DNA of 64,000 nucleotides from Pusillimonas sp. TS35. GTDB taxonomy: Bacteria > Pseudomonadota > Gammaproteobacteria > Burkholderiales > Burkholderiaceae_B. Made by a program: the position numbers and the translations under genes. Position 1 is the first letter of the stretch; each line of letters begins with the position of its first letter. Shown piece by piece: positions 45,796-53,997 of the stretch. The stretch spans positions 1 through 64,000 of the forward strand of contig NZ_WWER01000001.1 of assembly GCF_009857885.1 (NCBI RefSeq), read 5' to 3'. The notes under the pieces are model-generated. The model was given only the letters and a program-made list of their open reading frames with translations, did not search any database and had not been told where the DNA came from.

Positions 45796-46779
45796 ATGAC
45801 TGTAATTATTAAGAAGGTAGTCTTGGTTATTATAGGGGCATTTCTTATAAGCGGTACCGTATCTGCAGAAGGGAATGATAGTTACCCGAATCGCCCAATT
45901 CGTGTTGTTGTTCCGTATGCCCCTGGGGGCGGAGCGGATTCATTTGCTCGGCTTGCCGCCCCAGAGCTTGCAAAGGCGCTAAAGACTACCGTTATTGTTG
46001 AAAACAGAGCTGGTGGAAATACAGCAATCGGGGCGCAAACCGTCGCCAAAGCAAAACCGGATGGGTACACCGTGCTCTTCACCACCGATACATCTACTGT
46101 TGCTAACGCGGTGTTGTATAAAAACCTTGCATACAACCCCGACGAACTAACACCGGTGGGTACGTTGAATGAGGTCGGTCTTGGATTAGTTGTTCGTAGT
46201 GATCTTCCCGTCAACTCATTTCGCGAACTAGTTAAGTACGTGCAAAATAATAAAAATTTGAACTTTGGCTACGGATCGTACGGTGTGGGAAGTCAGGCAC
46301 ATATGATGGGCGAGGCTTTTAATAAGTTATTCAATACCGATGTTGTCCATGTTCCTTATCAAGGGGCCGCGCCTGCAGTGGCGGATGTTATCGGCGGTCA
46401 GGTGTTATTCACGTTTCCAACATTAATAACCGCGGCTGGTAATGTGAAGGCGGGAAAGTTGAAATTCTTGGCAGTAACGGGCGACAAAAGAATGCCCAGC
46501 CAACCTGACGTCCCTACCCTTAAGGAACTTGGTTACGAAAAAATGTCTGTCGGCGCATGGTACGGCTATTATGTGCCAAAAGATACACCTGACGATATTG
46601 TGAATGTCTTTAACAAGGCTATTTCAACTATTTTGAATGATCCTGCGTTTGTTCAGGAAGTGGTGAATCGTGGCGCGGTGCCAATGGTTTCAACACCTCA
46701 AGAAATGCAACGACTGATTGATGAGAGTCGTATTTTCACGAGAGATTTAGTCGAACTCACGAAAATTAAATTGAACTAA
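45796..46779 (+). CDS. Bug/TctC-type periplasmic receptor (island copy)
   Basis: A 327-aa tripartite tricarboxylate-type receptor. A signal peptide (VIIKKVVLVIIGAFLISGTVSA) precedes IRVVVPYAPGGGADSFARL, the ligand-binding loop, and VIVENRAGGNTAIGAQ. It is placed between the acyl-CoA dehydrogenase and the ThDP enzyme, so it probably captures the substrate of this pathway. No cognate membrane proteins are in the window. GGAGA precedes ATG 45796. AT-rich like its neighbours. Confidence 0.92.
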   Translation: MTVIIKKVVLVIIGAFLISGTVSAEGNDSYPNRPIRVVVPYAPGGGADSFARLAAPELAKALKTTVIVENRAGGNTAIGAQTVAKAKPDGYTVLFTTDTSTVANAVLYKNLAYNPDELTPVGTLNEVGLGLVVRSDLPVNSFRELVKYVQNNKNLNFGYGSYGVGSQAHMMGEAFNKLFNTDVVHVPYQGAAPAVADVIGGQVLFTFPTLITAAGNVKAGKLKFLAVTGDKRMPSQPDVPTLKELGYEKMSVGAWYGYYVPKDTPDDIVNVFNKAISTILNDPAFVQEVVNRGAVPMVSTPQEMQRLIDESRIFTRDLVELTKIKLN

Positions 46780-46789
46780 AGGCATTTCC

Positions 46790-48550
46790 GTGAATATTGA
46801 AAGCAACAACATAAAGCTTGGCACCGACCTGAAAGAAGGGATGACAGGAGCCCAAGCTGTGGCTCGTGTCATCTCTGACATGGAACACCCGGTCGTCTTT
46901 GGCATGCCAGGCGGCTACACGGTTCAGATCTTTGATTCACTGTATCCATATCGCGACAAAGTACAGGTCAATCTGGTCCGCCAAGAATCGATCGCTACGG
47001 TGATGGCCGAGGCGAGAGGACGGCTCACCAACCAGCCGGCATTAGTGATTGGGCAAGGAGCTTGGATTTTAGGCAACGCTGGAATTGGTATTATGGAGGC
47101 GCACTTGGGTGCGTCTCCGATGGTCATACTGGCTGACACCACTGATGGCGGCACTTTTTCGCATCTTGGTCCCTACCAAGCCGGTGGGGGAGGGTACGGT
47201 GCCTACGATCTCACTGCAGCGTTGAGGGCCATTACAAAGCAGGTATTTGTAGCTACCAATCCGACGCAAGCCATGCAAATGACGCAACTGGCAATCAAAC
47301 ACTCGATTACTGGCGAACCGGGGCCGGTTGCTGTCATATTTAACGGGCCAGCCCTGTACAAACGTATAGATGCTACCCGTGAACCACCGGTGTACCCAAA
47401 TGCTTGGTATGGAACGCCTGAGGAGGCCATTGCACCGCAAAGTGCTATCGATAAAGCAGTAGCCTTGATTCGAAGCGCACGCGCGCCGATTATTATTTCC
47501 GGTAACGGAGTGCGGCTGGGCAAAGCGCAGAAAACGCTACAATATTTTGCCGAGAAATTGAATGTACCAGTCGCTACGACACCAGCTGGAAAAGGTACAT
47601 ATCCCGAGAACTCCCAGTTGGCGGTAGGCCTGACCGGAGCGTTCGGGCACGACACGGCTAATAATGCGCTACCGCTTGCGGATGTCATTATTGCTGTAGG
47701 TACAAAACTCGGGGCATCAGACACCGCGAACCAGCATCGGGATCTTATCGATCCAACGCGCCAGAAAATCGTTCAGATCGATGTTGAGTCTTTGAATCTA
47801 TCATGGACATTACCGATAGCGGTCCCTGTGCTTGGTGATGCCACCAATGTATTGAAACGTATCGAGGCTGCGCTTAGCCCTCTTAACTTCGATGGCGTCG
47901 CTCGAGTTCAGGCCTTGCGTGAACAGTATCCATATTTCGATGATGTATCGCTCGATCGCCGAGGTGATTTCAGCGGCAGGGATGCTGCTTCTATATTGAG
48001 TGCGACACTGCCTGATAACGGGATCGTCACCTGCGATGCAGGTGAAAATCGTTTGTTCGTTTTGAGAGAGTTTCAAACTAAGCAAGATGGGGATATTCTT
48101 CAACCCAATGGCGGCGGCGGCATGGGCTACGCAGTACCTGCAGCCATGGCGGCCGCCTACCACTTCAAGACCAGACCTGTTGTAGCTGTTTGCGGAGATG
48201 GCGGAATCTCCATGAGTCTGCACAGTCTCTTGAGCGCAATTGAGCTCAGGCTGAAATTAACAGTGCTGGTTCTGGATAACAATGTTCTGGGTTGGATATA
48301 CAGTTGCCAGCGTGACCGGATCATTGCCTCCGAGATGCAGCCTTTTGATTTTGTGTCGATTGCCAAAGCCATGGGATGTTATGCCGAAAAAGCGTCGTCC
48401 CGCGCGGAGCTGAAGGAGGCACTGAGCCGCGCTTTCGACTATCAGGGAGTCAGTTTGGTCGTTGCCAATATTTCAAGGACTGACCGTTACCAGGACGTCA
48501 TGTCATCGCTGCATAAGTACGATATCTACTCAGTGCCTAAGAGCTCTTGA
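46790..48550 (+). CDS. Thiamine-diphosphate-dependent enzyme (acetolactate synthase/decarboxylase-like)
   Basis: A 586-aa protein with the three-domain ThDP-enzyme layout. The N-terminal PYR domain has FGMPGGYTVQIFD and the cofactor-activating Glu66 in VRQESIATVMAEARGR. The C-terminal PP domain has the Mg-ThDP motif starting GDGG at 469 and ending DNN near 498. It could be a decarboxylase, carboligase or 2-hydroxyacyl-CoA lyase-type enzyme; residues do not decide. It starts with GTG at 46790, 10 bp after the Bug gene. Its composition is less AT-rich than the genes before it, hinting at a separate origin. Confidence 0.85.
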   Translation: MNIESNNIKLGTDLKEGMTGAQAVARVISDMEHPVVFGMPGGYTVQIFDSLYPYRDKVQVNLVRQESIATVMAEARGRLTNQPALVIGQGAWILGNAGIGIMEAHLGASPMVILADTTDGGTFSHLGPYQAGGGGYGAYDLTAALRAITKQVFVATNPTQAMQMTQLAIKHSITGEPGPVAVIFNGPALYKRIDATREPPVYPNAWYGTPEEAIAPQSAIDKAVALIRSARAPIIISGNGVRLGKAQKTLQYFAEKLNVPVATTPAGKGTYPENSQLAVGLTGAFGHDTANNALPLADVIIAVGTKLGASDTANQHRDLIDPTRQKIVQIDVESLNLSWTLPIAVPVLGDATNVLKRIEAALSPLNFDGVARVQALREQYPYFDDVSLDRRGDFSGRDAASILSATLPDNGIVTCDAGENRLFVLREFQTKQDGDILQPNGGGGMGYAVPAAMAAAYHFKTRPVVAVCGDGGISMSLHSLLSAIELRLKLTVLVLDNNVLGWIYSCQRDRIIASEMQPFDFVSIAKAMGCYAEKASSRAELKEALSRAFDYQGVSLVVANISRTDRYQDVMSSLHKYDIYSVPKSS

Positions 48551-48585
48551 CAGTGTGTCAGGGTACTCTGGCTGAAGCGTTCAAT

Positions 48586-48621
48586 AAAAAGGATTGCCAT
48601 CTACCTGGCATTCCTTTTTTT
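48586..48621. terminator. Bidirectional terminator between island operon and LysR gene
   Basis: AAAAAGGATTGCCA and TGGCATTCCTTTTT form a stem with one mismatch, with T-tracts on both strands. It sits between the two convergent stop codons and ends both transcripts. Confidence 0.8.
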
Positions 48622-48636
48622 ATGCTAACGTGGGTA

Positions 48637-49563
48637 TCAGGCCGTCTGGGGTCTAAGCACACTTCGCCCCGACTCCAATACGTTGGTAATTAACCAATCA
48701 AGCGCTGGATTATCCCGATCTTTGTGCGAAACAACAAAAAAATTCAATTCAGAGTCTTCCACACAATCTGACAATGCGGTAAAAGAGCCGTCGCGCAACC
48801 TTTCAGAGATCATGATTTCGGGTAATTGAGCGATACCGCCGCCGTTTTCAACAATGGCTATTAATGATACCAAATGATTGCATGTATTAAAATGTTCAAG
48901 AGTCACGCCATTTTGACGCAACACGTGCTGAGCAGCGGCGGCGTATTCCGAAGGCTTGGAAATTGTCCAAAGAAGTAAAGTATTAAAAAAATCGCTTAGC
49001 GACCAAGACGCATAGGCAGGGTCCTTCAGTACGGAAGATGAAATCACCCATTGCATTTTGGTCATACCGACTGGCTGCGTTAAGAAGCGGCCGTGCTCTA
49101 CAGGCCCTGCAACAATAGCAACATCTAAAGCTCCTTGGCGCAACTTTCGTTTGAGCTGGTACGCAAGATCCAGCTCAATTTCATACGAGATACGAGGCAT
49201 TTTATTTCTGAAGTCCTTGAACAAATGGGCAAACCAACTCATGGTGATTTCACCCATACCAACTCTCAGTGTTCCAGAAGCTTGTAGGGTATCTTGCTCA
49301 GGCGAGTCGATCATGAATGCACTTTCAACGGCCGTGAGCAAAGGCTCTACTCGTTCCACAAAGCGGCGTGCAGCTGGAGTCAACTTCAGATTGCGCCCGC
49401 TTTTCTCAAACAGCGGGACACCCAGGGATGTTTCTAGCTCACGCATACGAGCCGATACGGCAGGCTGAGATGTAAAAAGCTTCTCGGCAGCTGCCCTGAA
49501 CGTCCCTGTTCTTGCAACCCAGACTAGTGTCTCTGCGTTCAGCAAATTTTTTTGCCTAGTCAC
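48637..49563 (-). CDS. LysR family transcriptional regulator
   Basis: A 308-aa LysR regulator. The N-terminal helix-turn-helix is standard (ETLVWVARTGTFRAAAEKLFTSQPAVSARMRELE, then LGVPLFEKSGRNLKLT) and a periplasmic-binding-like effector domain follows. It is the last gene of the island and is convergent, not divergent, with the catabolic operon, so its regulation of that operon is inferred only from linkage. Confidence 0.9.
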   Translation of the reverse strand: MTRQKNLLNAETLVWVARTGTFRAAAEKLFTSQPAVSARMRELETSLGVPLFEKSGRNLKLTPAARRFVERVEPLLTAVESAFMIDSPEQDTLQASGTLRVGMGEITMSWFAHLFKDFRNKMPRISYEIELDLAYQLKRKLRQGALDVAIVAGPVEHGRFLTQPVGMTKMQWVISSSVLKDPAYASWSLSDFFNTLLLWTISKPSEYAAAAQHVLRQNGVTLEHFNTCNHLVSLIAIVENGGGIAQLPEIMISERLRDGSFTALSDCVEDSELNFFVVSHKDRDNPALDWLITNVLESGRSVLRPQTA

Positions 49564-49669
49564 TCTTCAACCTCTCGTCCGATATAGACTCGTCAAATCC
49601 TCGCATTGTTCATGTGGGCCATGTTATCAAGAAAGGATGGATTGTCGACATGCGAAAACAAATTAGCGG

Positions 49670-49834
49670 ATCACGCCGGGCAGGCTAAACACAGTAGGGT
49701 GGTTGCAGTGCTGCCAATCTTTGACACGATGAGATCCATTGCCGCCTACAATCGCCGGCATTCCCGCGATTCTCCTAAACCGGCAGCACTGCGCGCTCCC
49801 GCACTTCAGGGGGAAATGTGTTGCTTTTATTTAT
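49670..49834 (-). pseudogene. IS3-family transposase OrfA N-terminal remnant
   Basis: On the minus strand NKSNTFPPEVRERAV (from about 49833) matches the start of IS3-family OrfA (N-K-S-x-x-F-S-P-E-V-R-E-R-A-V). After a frameshift, AAMDLIVSKIGSTATTLL (about 49745 downwards) matches the A-A-I-E-S-I-A-P-K-I-G-C helix-turn-helix segment. The normal ATG is ATA here, and stops interrupt all frames. It is a dead fragment at the right edge of the island, on the same strand as the OrfB remnant at the left edge. Confidence 0.65.
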
Positions 49835-49977
49835 GGCCCCGCCAATCAAGGATTGGAGCATCTTCAAAATCCGGCAGTATTCAATGTGAGCGATTGATTG
49901 GGAGGTAAAGATTATATTGGGGGCGAGTATGCGGTTATTTCCAAAAAGTATTGGCAAAGCGCTTACGCAAATTAAAA

Positions 49978-50017
49978 AAGCACTTACGCCAACCCCGTGG
50001 AGTTGGTGTAAGTGCTT
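49978..50017 (-). terminator. Long-stem terminator of tRNA-Thr
   Basis: A 16-bp stem: AAGCACTTACGCCAAC at 49978-49993 pairs with GTTGGTGTAAGTGCTT at 50002-50017, with one G-T pair and an 8-nt loop. It is followed on the minus strand by a T-run. A partial copy of the left arm (AGCGCTTACGC) lies just beyond, near 49958. Confidence 0.85.
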
Positions 50018-50025
50018 GAAAACGT

Positions 50026-50101
50026 TGGTGCCGGAGAGAAGATTCGAACTTCCGACCTTCGCATTACGAATGCGCTGCTCTACCAGCTGAGCTACACCGG
50101 C
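50026..50101 (-). tRNA. tRNA-Thr (anticodon CGT)
   Basis: The minus strand folds as a full cloverleaf: 5' GCCGGTG acceptor, D-arm AGCTCAGCTGGTAGAGC, anticodon loop TTCGTAA between GCGCA and TGCGA arms, TTCGAAT T-loop, and encoded 3' CCA. Anticodon CGT reads ACG (Thr). The sequence is close to enterobacterial tRNA-Thr(CGT). Confidence 0.95.
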
Positions 50102-50145
50102 CCGGTGTCACGTTGCCGGCAGGCCCGGCGTCGGTGAAGTCCGCT

Positions 50146-50174
50146 ATTATACATGGTTTTGCCAAGGCTGCCAG
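50146..50174 (-). promoter_or_regulatory. Promoter of tRNA-Thr
   Basis: On the minus strand, CTGGCA (plus 50169-50174), 17-bp spacer, then perfect TATAAT (plus 50146-50151), about 45 bp before the mature tRNA 5' end. Confidence 0.65.
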
Positions 50175-50306
50175 CGGCCGGGCTGTAAGCGCGGCTTGGC
50201 CCAGGCCGCTTGCAGAGTCGGCAATTGTCATGTTGCCGTCGGTGGCTATACGAGGCTCGCCCCTGGTCGCCGATGCGGGCTTGGGGGGCGCTGCGTGATT
50301 TGTGTC

Positions 50307-51284
50307 TCAGTTAGAGGCCTGGATATTGGCTTTGTCGATGACGGTGCGCCATTTGCCTACCTCGGCGTCTATCGCCGCGCGGGCTTGCGCTGGTGCTTCG
50401 TAGCCCACCACCACGCCTTGGTTCAGCAACACTTCCTGCACCGCCTTGCTCTGCAGGCTTTTCTGCACTGCGTCAGTCAGCAGCTTAATGCGGTCCGCTG
50501 GGGTGCCGGCGGGGGCCAGCAGGCCGAACATAGACGTTACTTCAAAGTCATCCAGCCCGGCTTCTTTGGCAGTGGGCACATCGGGGAGTGTGGGTGCGCG
50601 GCTGGCGGACGTGACTGCCAAGGCTTTGATGGCACCCGACTTAATGAAGGCCTGTGCGGCTGGCACGGTATCGATCATGGTGTTGACCTGGCCGCCGACC
50701 AGATCCGTCATGGCGGGGCCGCTGCCGCGATAGGGCACCGATATCATTTTTACGTTTGCGGTGAGGCCGAACAGGGCGCTGGCCATATGCTGGGGCGACC
50801 CGGTGCCCGCCGAGGCGATGGTGTAGCCATCGGGGTTCTTGTGGGAGGCGGTGATCAGTTCGGTCAGCGTGGACACCTTGACGGATGGGTGAGTGACAAA
50901 CACCAAAGGTACCCGGCCGACAATGGCAACAGGGTCGAAATCCTTGCCCAGGTTATAGGTGACGTTCTTGGCGTACAGGTTCTGGTAGATCGAGTGGCTG
51001 GTGAGCGCGCCCAGCAACAGGGTGTAGCCATCCGGCTTTGCGCGTGCGACTTCGGCGGCGCCGATGCTGCCGGATGCGCCGCTGCGGTTATCGATGACAA
51101 CCGAGGTGCCGAGCGTTTCGCCCAATGCTTTGCCGACGACGCGGCCAATGACGTCTGTTGCGCCGCCTGGTGGATAGGGCACGATCAGCTTGATGGGCTG
51201 ATCGGGGTAATTGGCATGAGCGGCCATGCCGGTCAGGGCCAGGCCGGCGGCCAGGCAGGTAGTCAAGGCGTGCTTCAGTATCAC
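50307..51284 (-). CDS. Bug/TctC-type periplasmic receptor
   Basis: A 325-aa receptor with signal peptide (HALTTCLAAGLALTGMAAHA), then IKLIVPYPPGGATDVIGR and VVIDNRSGASGSIGAAEVA. The start is GTG at 51284 with AGGAGA 8 bp upstream. It is divergent from an IlvD/Edd-type dehydratase across 125 bp, implying a shared promoter region and that its ligand may be the sugar acid or hydroxy acid handled by that enzyme. Confidence 0.92.
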   Translation of the reverse strand: MILKHALTTCLAAGLALTGMAAHANYPDQPIKLIVPYPPGGATDVIGRVVGKALGETLGTSVVIDNRSGASGSIGAAEVARAKPDGYTLLLGALTSHSIYQNLYAKNVTYNLGKDFDPVAIVGRVPLVFVTHPSVKVSTLTELITASHKNPDGYTIASAGTGSPQHMASALFGLTANVKMISVPYRGSGPAMTDLVGGQVNTMIDTVPAAQAFIKSGAIKALAVTSASRAPTLPDVPTAKEAGLDDFEVTSMFGLLAPAGTPADRIKLLTDAVQKSLQSKAVQEVLLNQGVVVGYEAPAQARAAIDAEVGKWRTVIDKANIQASN

Positions 51285-51371
51285 GGAACGTCTCCTCTTG
51301 GGTATTCATGCAGCGGTGCCAATTAACGTCTTGCATAAGCAAGGTGCTTGCAGGCATGGCTGTGTTTGATC

Positions 51372-51389
51372 AATAATATTATTAATAAT
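51372..51389. promoter_or_regulatory. A/T palindrome in the divergent Bug/dehydratase region
   Basis: AATAATATTATT (51372-51383) is a perfect palindrome, with a further AATAAT directly after it. TGATC words flank it on both sides in an otherwise GC-rich context. A candidate operator for the GntR regulator encoded at 53174, or a shared promoter core. Confidence 0.45.
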
Positions 51390-51409
51390 CTGATCGGCAA
51401 TGTAGCAAA

Positions 51410-53164
51410 ATGACTCGAAAAGCACAACCTCCGCAATCCAGCGACCCAACCCAGGGCTTTCGCAAGGGGCTCACCAATTATGGGGACACGGGCTTTTCGC
51501 TGTTCCTGCGCAAGGCCTTTATCAAAGGTGCTGGTTATACGGATGACGCGCTGGATCGCCCGGTTATCGGCATCGTCAACACCGGTAGCGCCTATAACCC
51601 CTGCCACGGCAATGCGCCGCAACTGATCGAGGCGGTCAAGCGCGGTGTTCTGATGGCGGGCGGCCTGCCCATGGACTTTCCCACTATCTCTGTCCATGAA
51701 AGTTTTTCCCATCCGACCAGCATGTACCTGCGCAATCTGATGTCCATCGACACAGAAGAAATGGTGCGCGCGCAACCCATGGACGGTGTAGTGCTGATCG
51801 GTGGCTGCGACAAGACTGTGCCGGCCCAGCTCATGGGCGCGGCGTCGGCGGGCGTGCCAGCCATCCAGCTCGTCACGGGCTCAATGCTTACCGGTTCGCA
51901 TCGCGGTGTACGCGTGGGTGCGTGCACTGATTGCCGGCGCTATTGGGGTAGTTATCGCGCGGCAGAGATCGATGATCAGGAGATCGCCGACGTCAACAAC
52001 CAGTTGGTGGCCAGTGTGGGCACCTGCTCAGTGATGGGTACGGCCAGCACCATGGCGTGCATGACAGAAGCATTGGGCATGATGGTGAGTGGCGGTGCCG
52101 CGCCACCCGCTGTGACAGCCGACCGCGCCCGTATTGCGGAGATGACGGGCGCCACTGCTGTGCGCATCGCACGTTCCGGCCTGACACCCGACCTAGTCAT
52201 GACGCAGAAAGCATTCGAGAATGCCCTGCGCGTGCTGTTGGCCATAGGCGGATCGACTAACGGCATCATTCACCTGACGGCAATCGCCGGGCGCCTGGGC
52301 TTTAGCGTGGACCTCGCACGGGTCGATGCACTGAGCCGCGAGACGCCTGTGCTGATCGACCTGAAGCCTTCGGGTCAGTTCTACATGGAAGACTTCCACA
52401 AGGCGGGCGGCGTGCCGGCCCTGTTGCGAGAACTGCGTCCGCTGCTGCACCTGGATGCGATGACGATATCGGGCCAGACGCTGGGCGAAGTGCTGGGCGC
52501 GATGCCCGCGCCGTTCCCGCAATCGGTCATCCGCCCGTCCTCGGACCCCATTTATCCGCAAGGCGGCATCGCCGTGCTGTCGGGCAATCTGGCGCCCGAT
52601 TGCGCCATCATCAAACAGTCTGCCGCGCGCGCGGATTTGATGGAGCATGAGGGGCGGGCGGTGGTGTTTGAAGACGCTGAGGATATGGCGCGCCGCATCG
52701 ACAGCGATGAACTGGATGTGCGGCCCGAGGATGTGCTGGTGCTCAAGAATATCGGCCCCACTGGCGCGCCTGGCATGCCCGAGGCGGGGTATATTCCCAT
52801 CCCCAGAAAACTGGCGCGCCAGGGCGTGAAGGATATGCTGCGGATTTCCGATGGCCGGATGAGCGGCACGGCTGCCGGCACCATTGTGCTGCACGTGGCG
52901 CCCGAAGCTGCCATTGGCGGCCCGCTGGCGGTGGTGCGCAACGGCGACCGCATACGCCTGAGCGTAAAAGGGCGCACGCTGCAATTACTGGTGCCCGACG
53001 AGGAAATTGCAGCACGGCTGGCGACGCAGGCTATCAGCCGGCCCACCGCCGAACGAGGCTATCGCAAGTTGTATCTGGATTCCGTCACCCAGGCGGGGCA
53101 AGGGGTGGATTTCGACTTCCTGATGCCGCAAACTAATAAAGGTATTGTTCCCGGGCCTCGCTGA
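51410..53164 (+). CDS. IlvD/Edd family dehydratase
   Basis: A 584-aa iron-sulfur dehydratase. Cluster cysteines appear in SAYNPCHGN, VLIGGCDKTVPAQLMGAAS and SVGTCSVMGTASTMACM. The family contains dihydroxy-acid dehydratase and sugar-acid dehydratases; the pattern here, with a divergent Bug receptor and a GntR regulator, fits a sugar-acid (for example arabinonate/xylonate-type) dehydratase rather than biosynthetic IlvD. That is inference from context. Followed 9 bp later by the GntR gene. Confidence 0.88.
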   Translation: MTRKAQPPQSSDPTQGFRKGLTNYGDTGFSLFLRKAFIKGAGYTDDALDRPVIGIVNTGSAYNPCHGNAPQLIEAVKRGVLMAGGLPMDFPTISVHESFSHPTSMYLRNLMSIDTEEMVRAQPMDGVVLIGGCDKTVPAQLMGAASAGVPAIQLVTGSMLTGSHRGVRVGACTDCRRYWGSYRAAEIDDQEIADVNNQLVASVGTCSVMGTASTMACMTEALGMMVSGGAAPPAVTADRARIAEMTGATAVRIARSGLTPDLVMTQKAFENALRVLLAIGGSTNGIIHLTAIAGRLGFSVDLARVDALSRETPVLIDLKPSGQFYMEDFHKAGGVPALLRELRPLLHLDAMTISGQTLGEVLGAMPAPFPQSVIRPSSDPIYPQGGIAVLSGNLAPDCAIIKQSAARADLMEHEGRAVVFEDAEDMARRIDSDELDVRPEDVLVLKNIGPTGAPGMPEAGYIPIPRKLARQGVKDMLRISDGRMSGTAAGTIVLHVAPEAAIGGPLAVVRNGDRIRLSVKGRTLQLLVPDEEIAARLATQAISRPTAERGYRKLYLDSVTQAGQGVDFDFLMPQTNKGIVPGPR

Positions 53165-53173
53165 CTTTGCCGT

Positions 53174-53845
53174 ATGAATGCTCCAGACCACCATATATCA
53201 GGCGCGCCAACCCTGGCCGCTATTGTCGGAGAGCTCGAAGAGGACATTGTCCTGGGTTTTCTGCATCCCAAAGAAAGATTGGTCGAAGACGACCTGATGC
53301 AGCGCTTCGGTGTGAAGCGGCACGTCATACGCGCAGCGCTGGCCGAACTGGTGAAGCTAGGCATTGTCGAACATCGCAAGAACGTAGGCGCGGTTGTGCG
53401 GTCCTACAACTACAAGGAAGTCGCCGATCTGTACGAGATGCGCGACTTGCTCGAAGGCGAGGCTGCCCGTCGGATGGCCTGCCCCGCGGATCCAGACGAC
53501 GTTGGGCGTTTGCGCGCGTTGCAGGCCGCGCATGATGCGGCGGTGCAGGCAGGCGATCCGCGCAGGATCTTCAAGACCAACATGGCCTTTCATGCGGCGC
53601 TGTTTGCGCTTTGCCCCAACACAGTGCTGGCTGCGGCGATCCGCTACCATTACACGCAAACGCACGCCATACGGTATGCCTCGGCCACGTCGCCGCAGGC
53701 GCAGCAGCGCTCACGCCAAGAGCATCACGGCATTATCGACGCCCTTGCACAGGGCGATCGCAAAACGCTGGTGCGCCTGTGCCGCGAGCACATCCGCCCC
53801 GCACGCGACGAATATCTATCGATGAACCGGCATTATCTCGGTTAA
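53174..53845 (+). CDS. GntR family (FCD) transcriptional regulator
   Basis: A 223-aa regulator. It has a winged helix at about 15-80 (ERLVEDDLMQRFGVKRHVIRAALAELVKLGIVE), then an all-helical FCD effector domain with its metal-site residues: the RDLLEGEAAR helix, NMAFHAALF, QEHHGIIDAL and CREHIRPA. It is 9 bp downstream of the dehydratase gene, so likely autoregulated with it. Confidence 0.92.
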   Translation: MNAPDHHISGAPTLAAIVGELEEDIVLGFLHPKERLVEDDLMQRFGVKRHVIRAALAELVKLGIVEHRKNVGAVVRSYNYKEVADLYEMRDLLEGEAARRMACPADPDDVGRLRALQAAHDAAVQAGDPRRIFKTNMAFHAALFALCPNTVLAAAIRYHYTQTHAIRYASATSPQAQQRSRQEHHGIIDALAQGDRKTLVRLCREHIRPARDEYLSMNRHYLG

Positions 53846-53997
53846 TGGTGCGTCGGGGCAGGTGTGTGCTTGCGTGCGTTCCTCGCGTCGTGGCGTTCGC
53901 CGTGCACGCGTGCTGGCAAAGGCAGATGGGCGAACGGTACGCGGGTGAACGGCAGATGTTCATTTCAAGTTTGATTGTTTCTTCAGGGTAGAAAACC

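Noticed and set aside
41214-50025. Integrase-type attachment site for the island at tRNA-Thr
   Set aside because: No second copy of the tRNA 3' sequence and no integrase gene could be found within the window.
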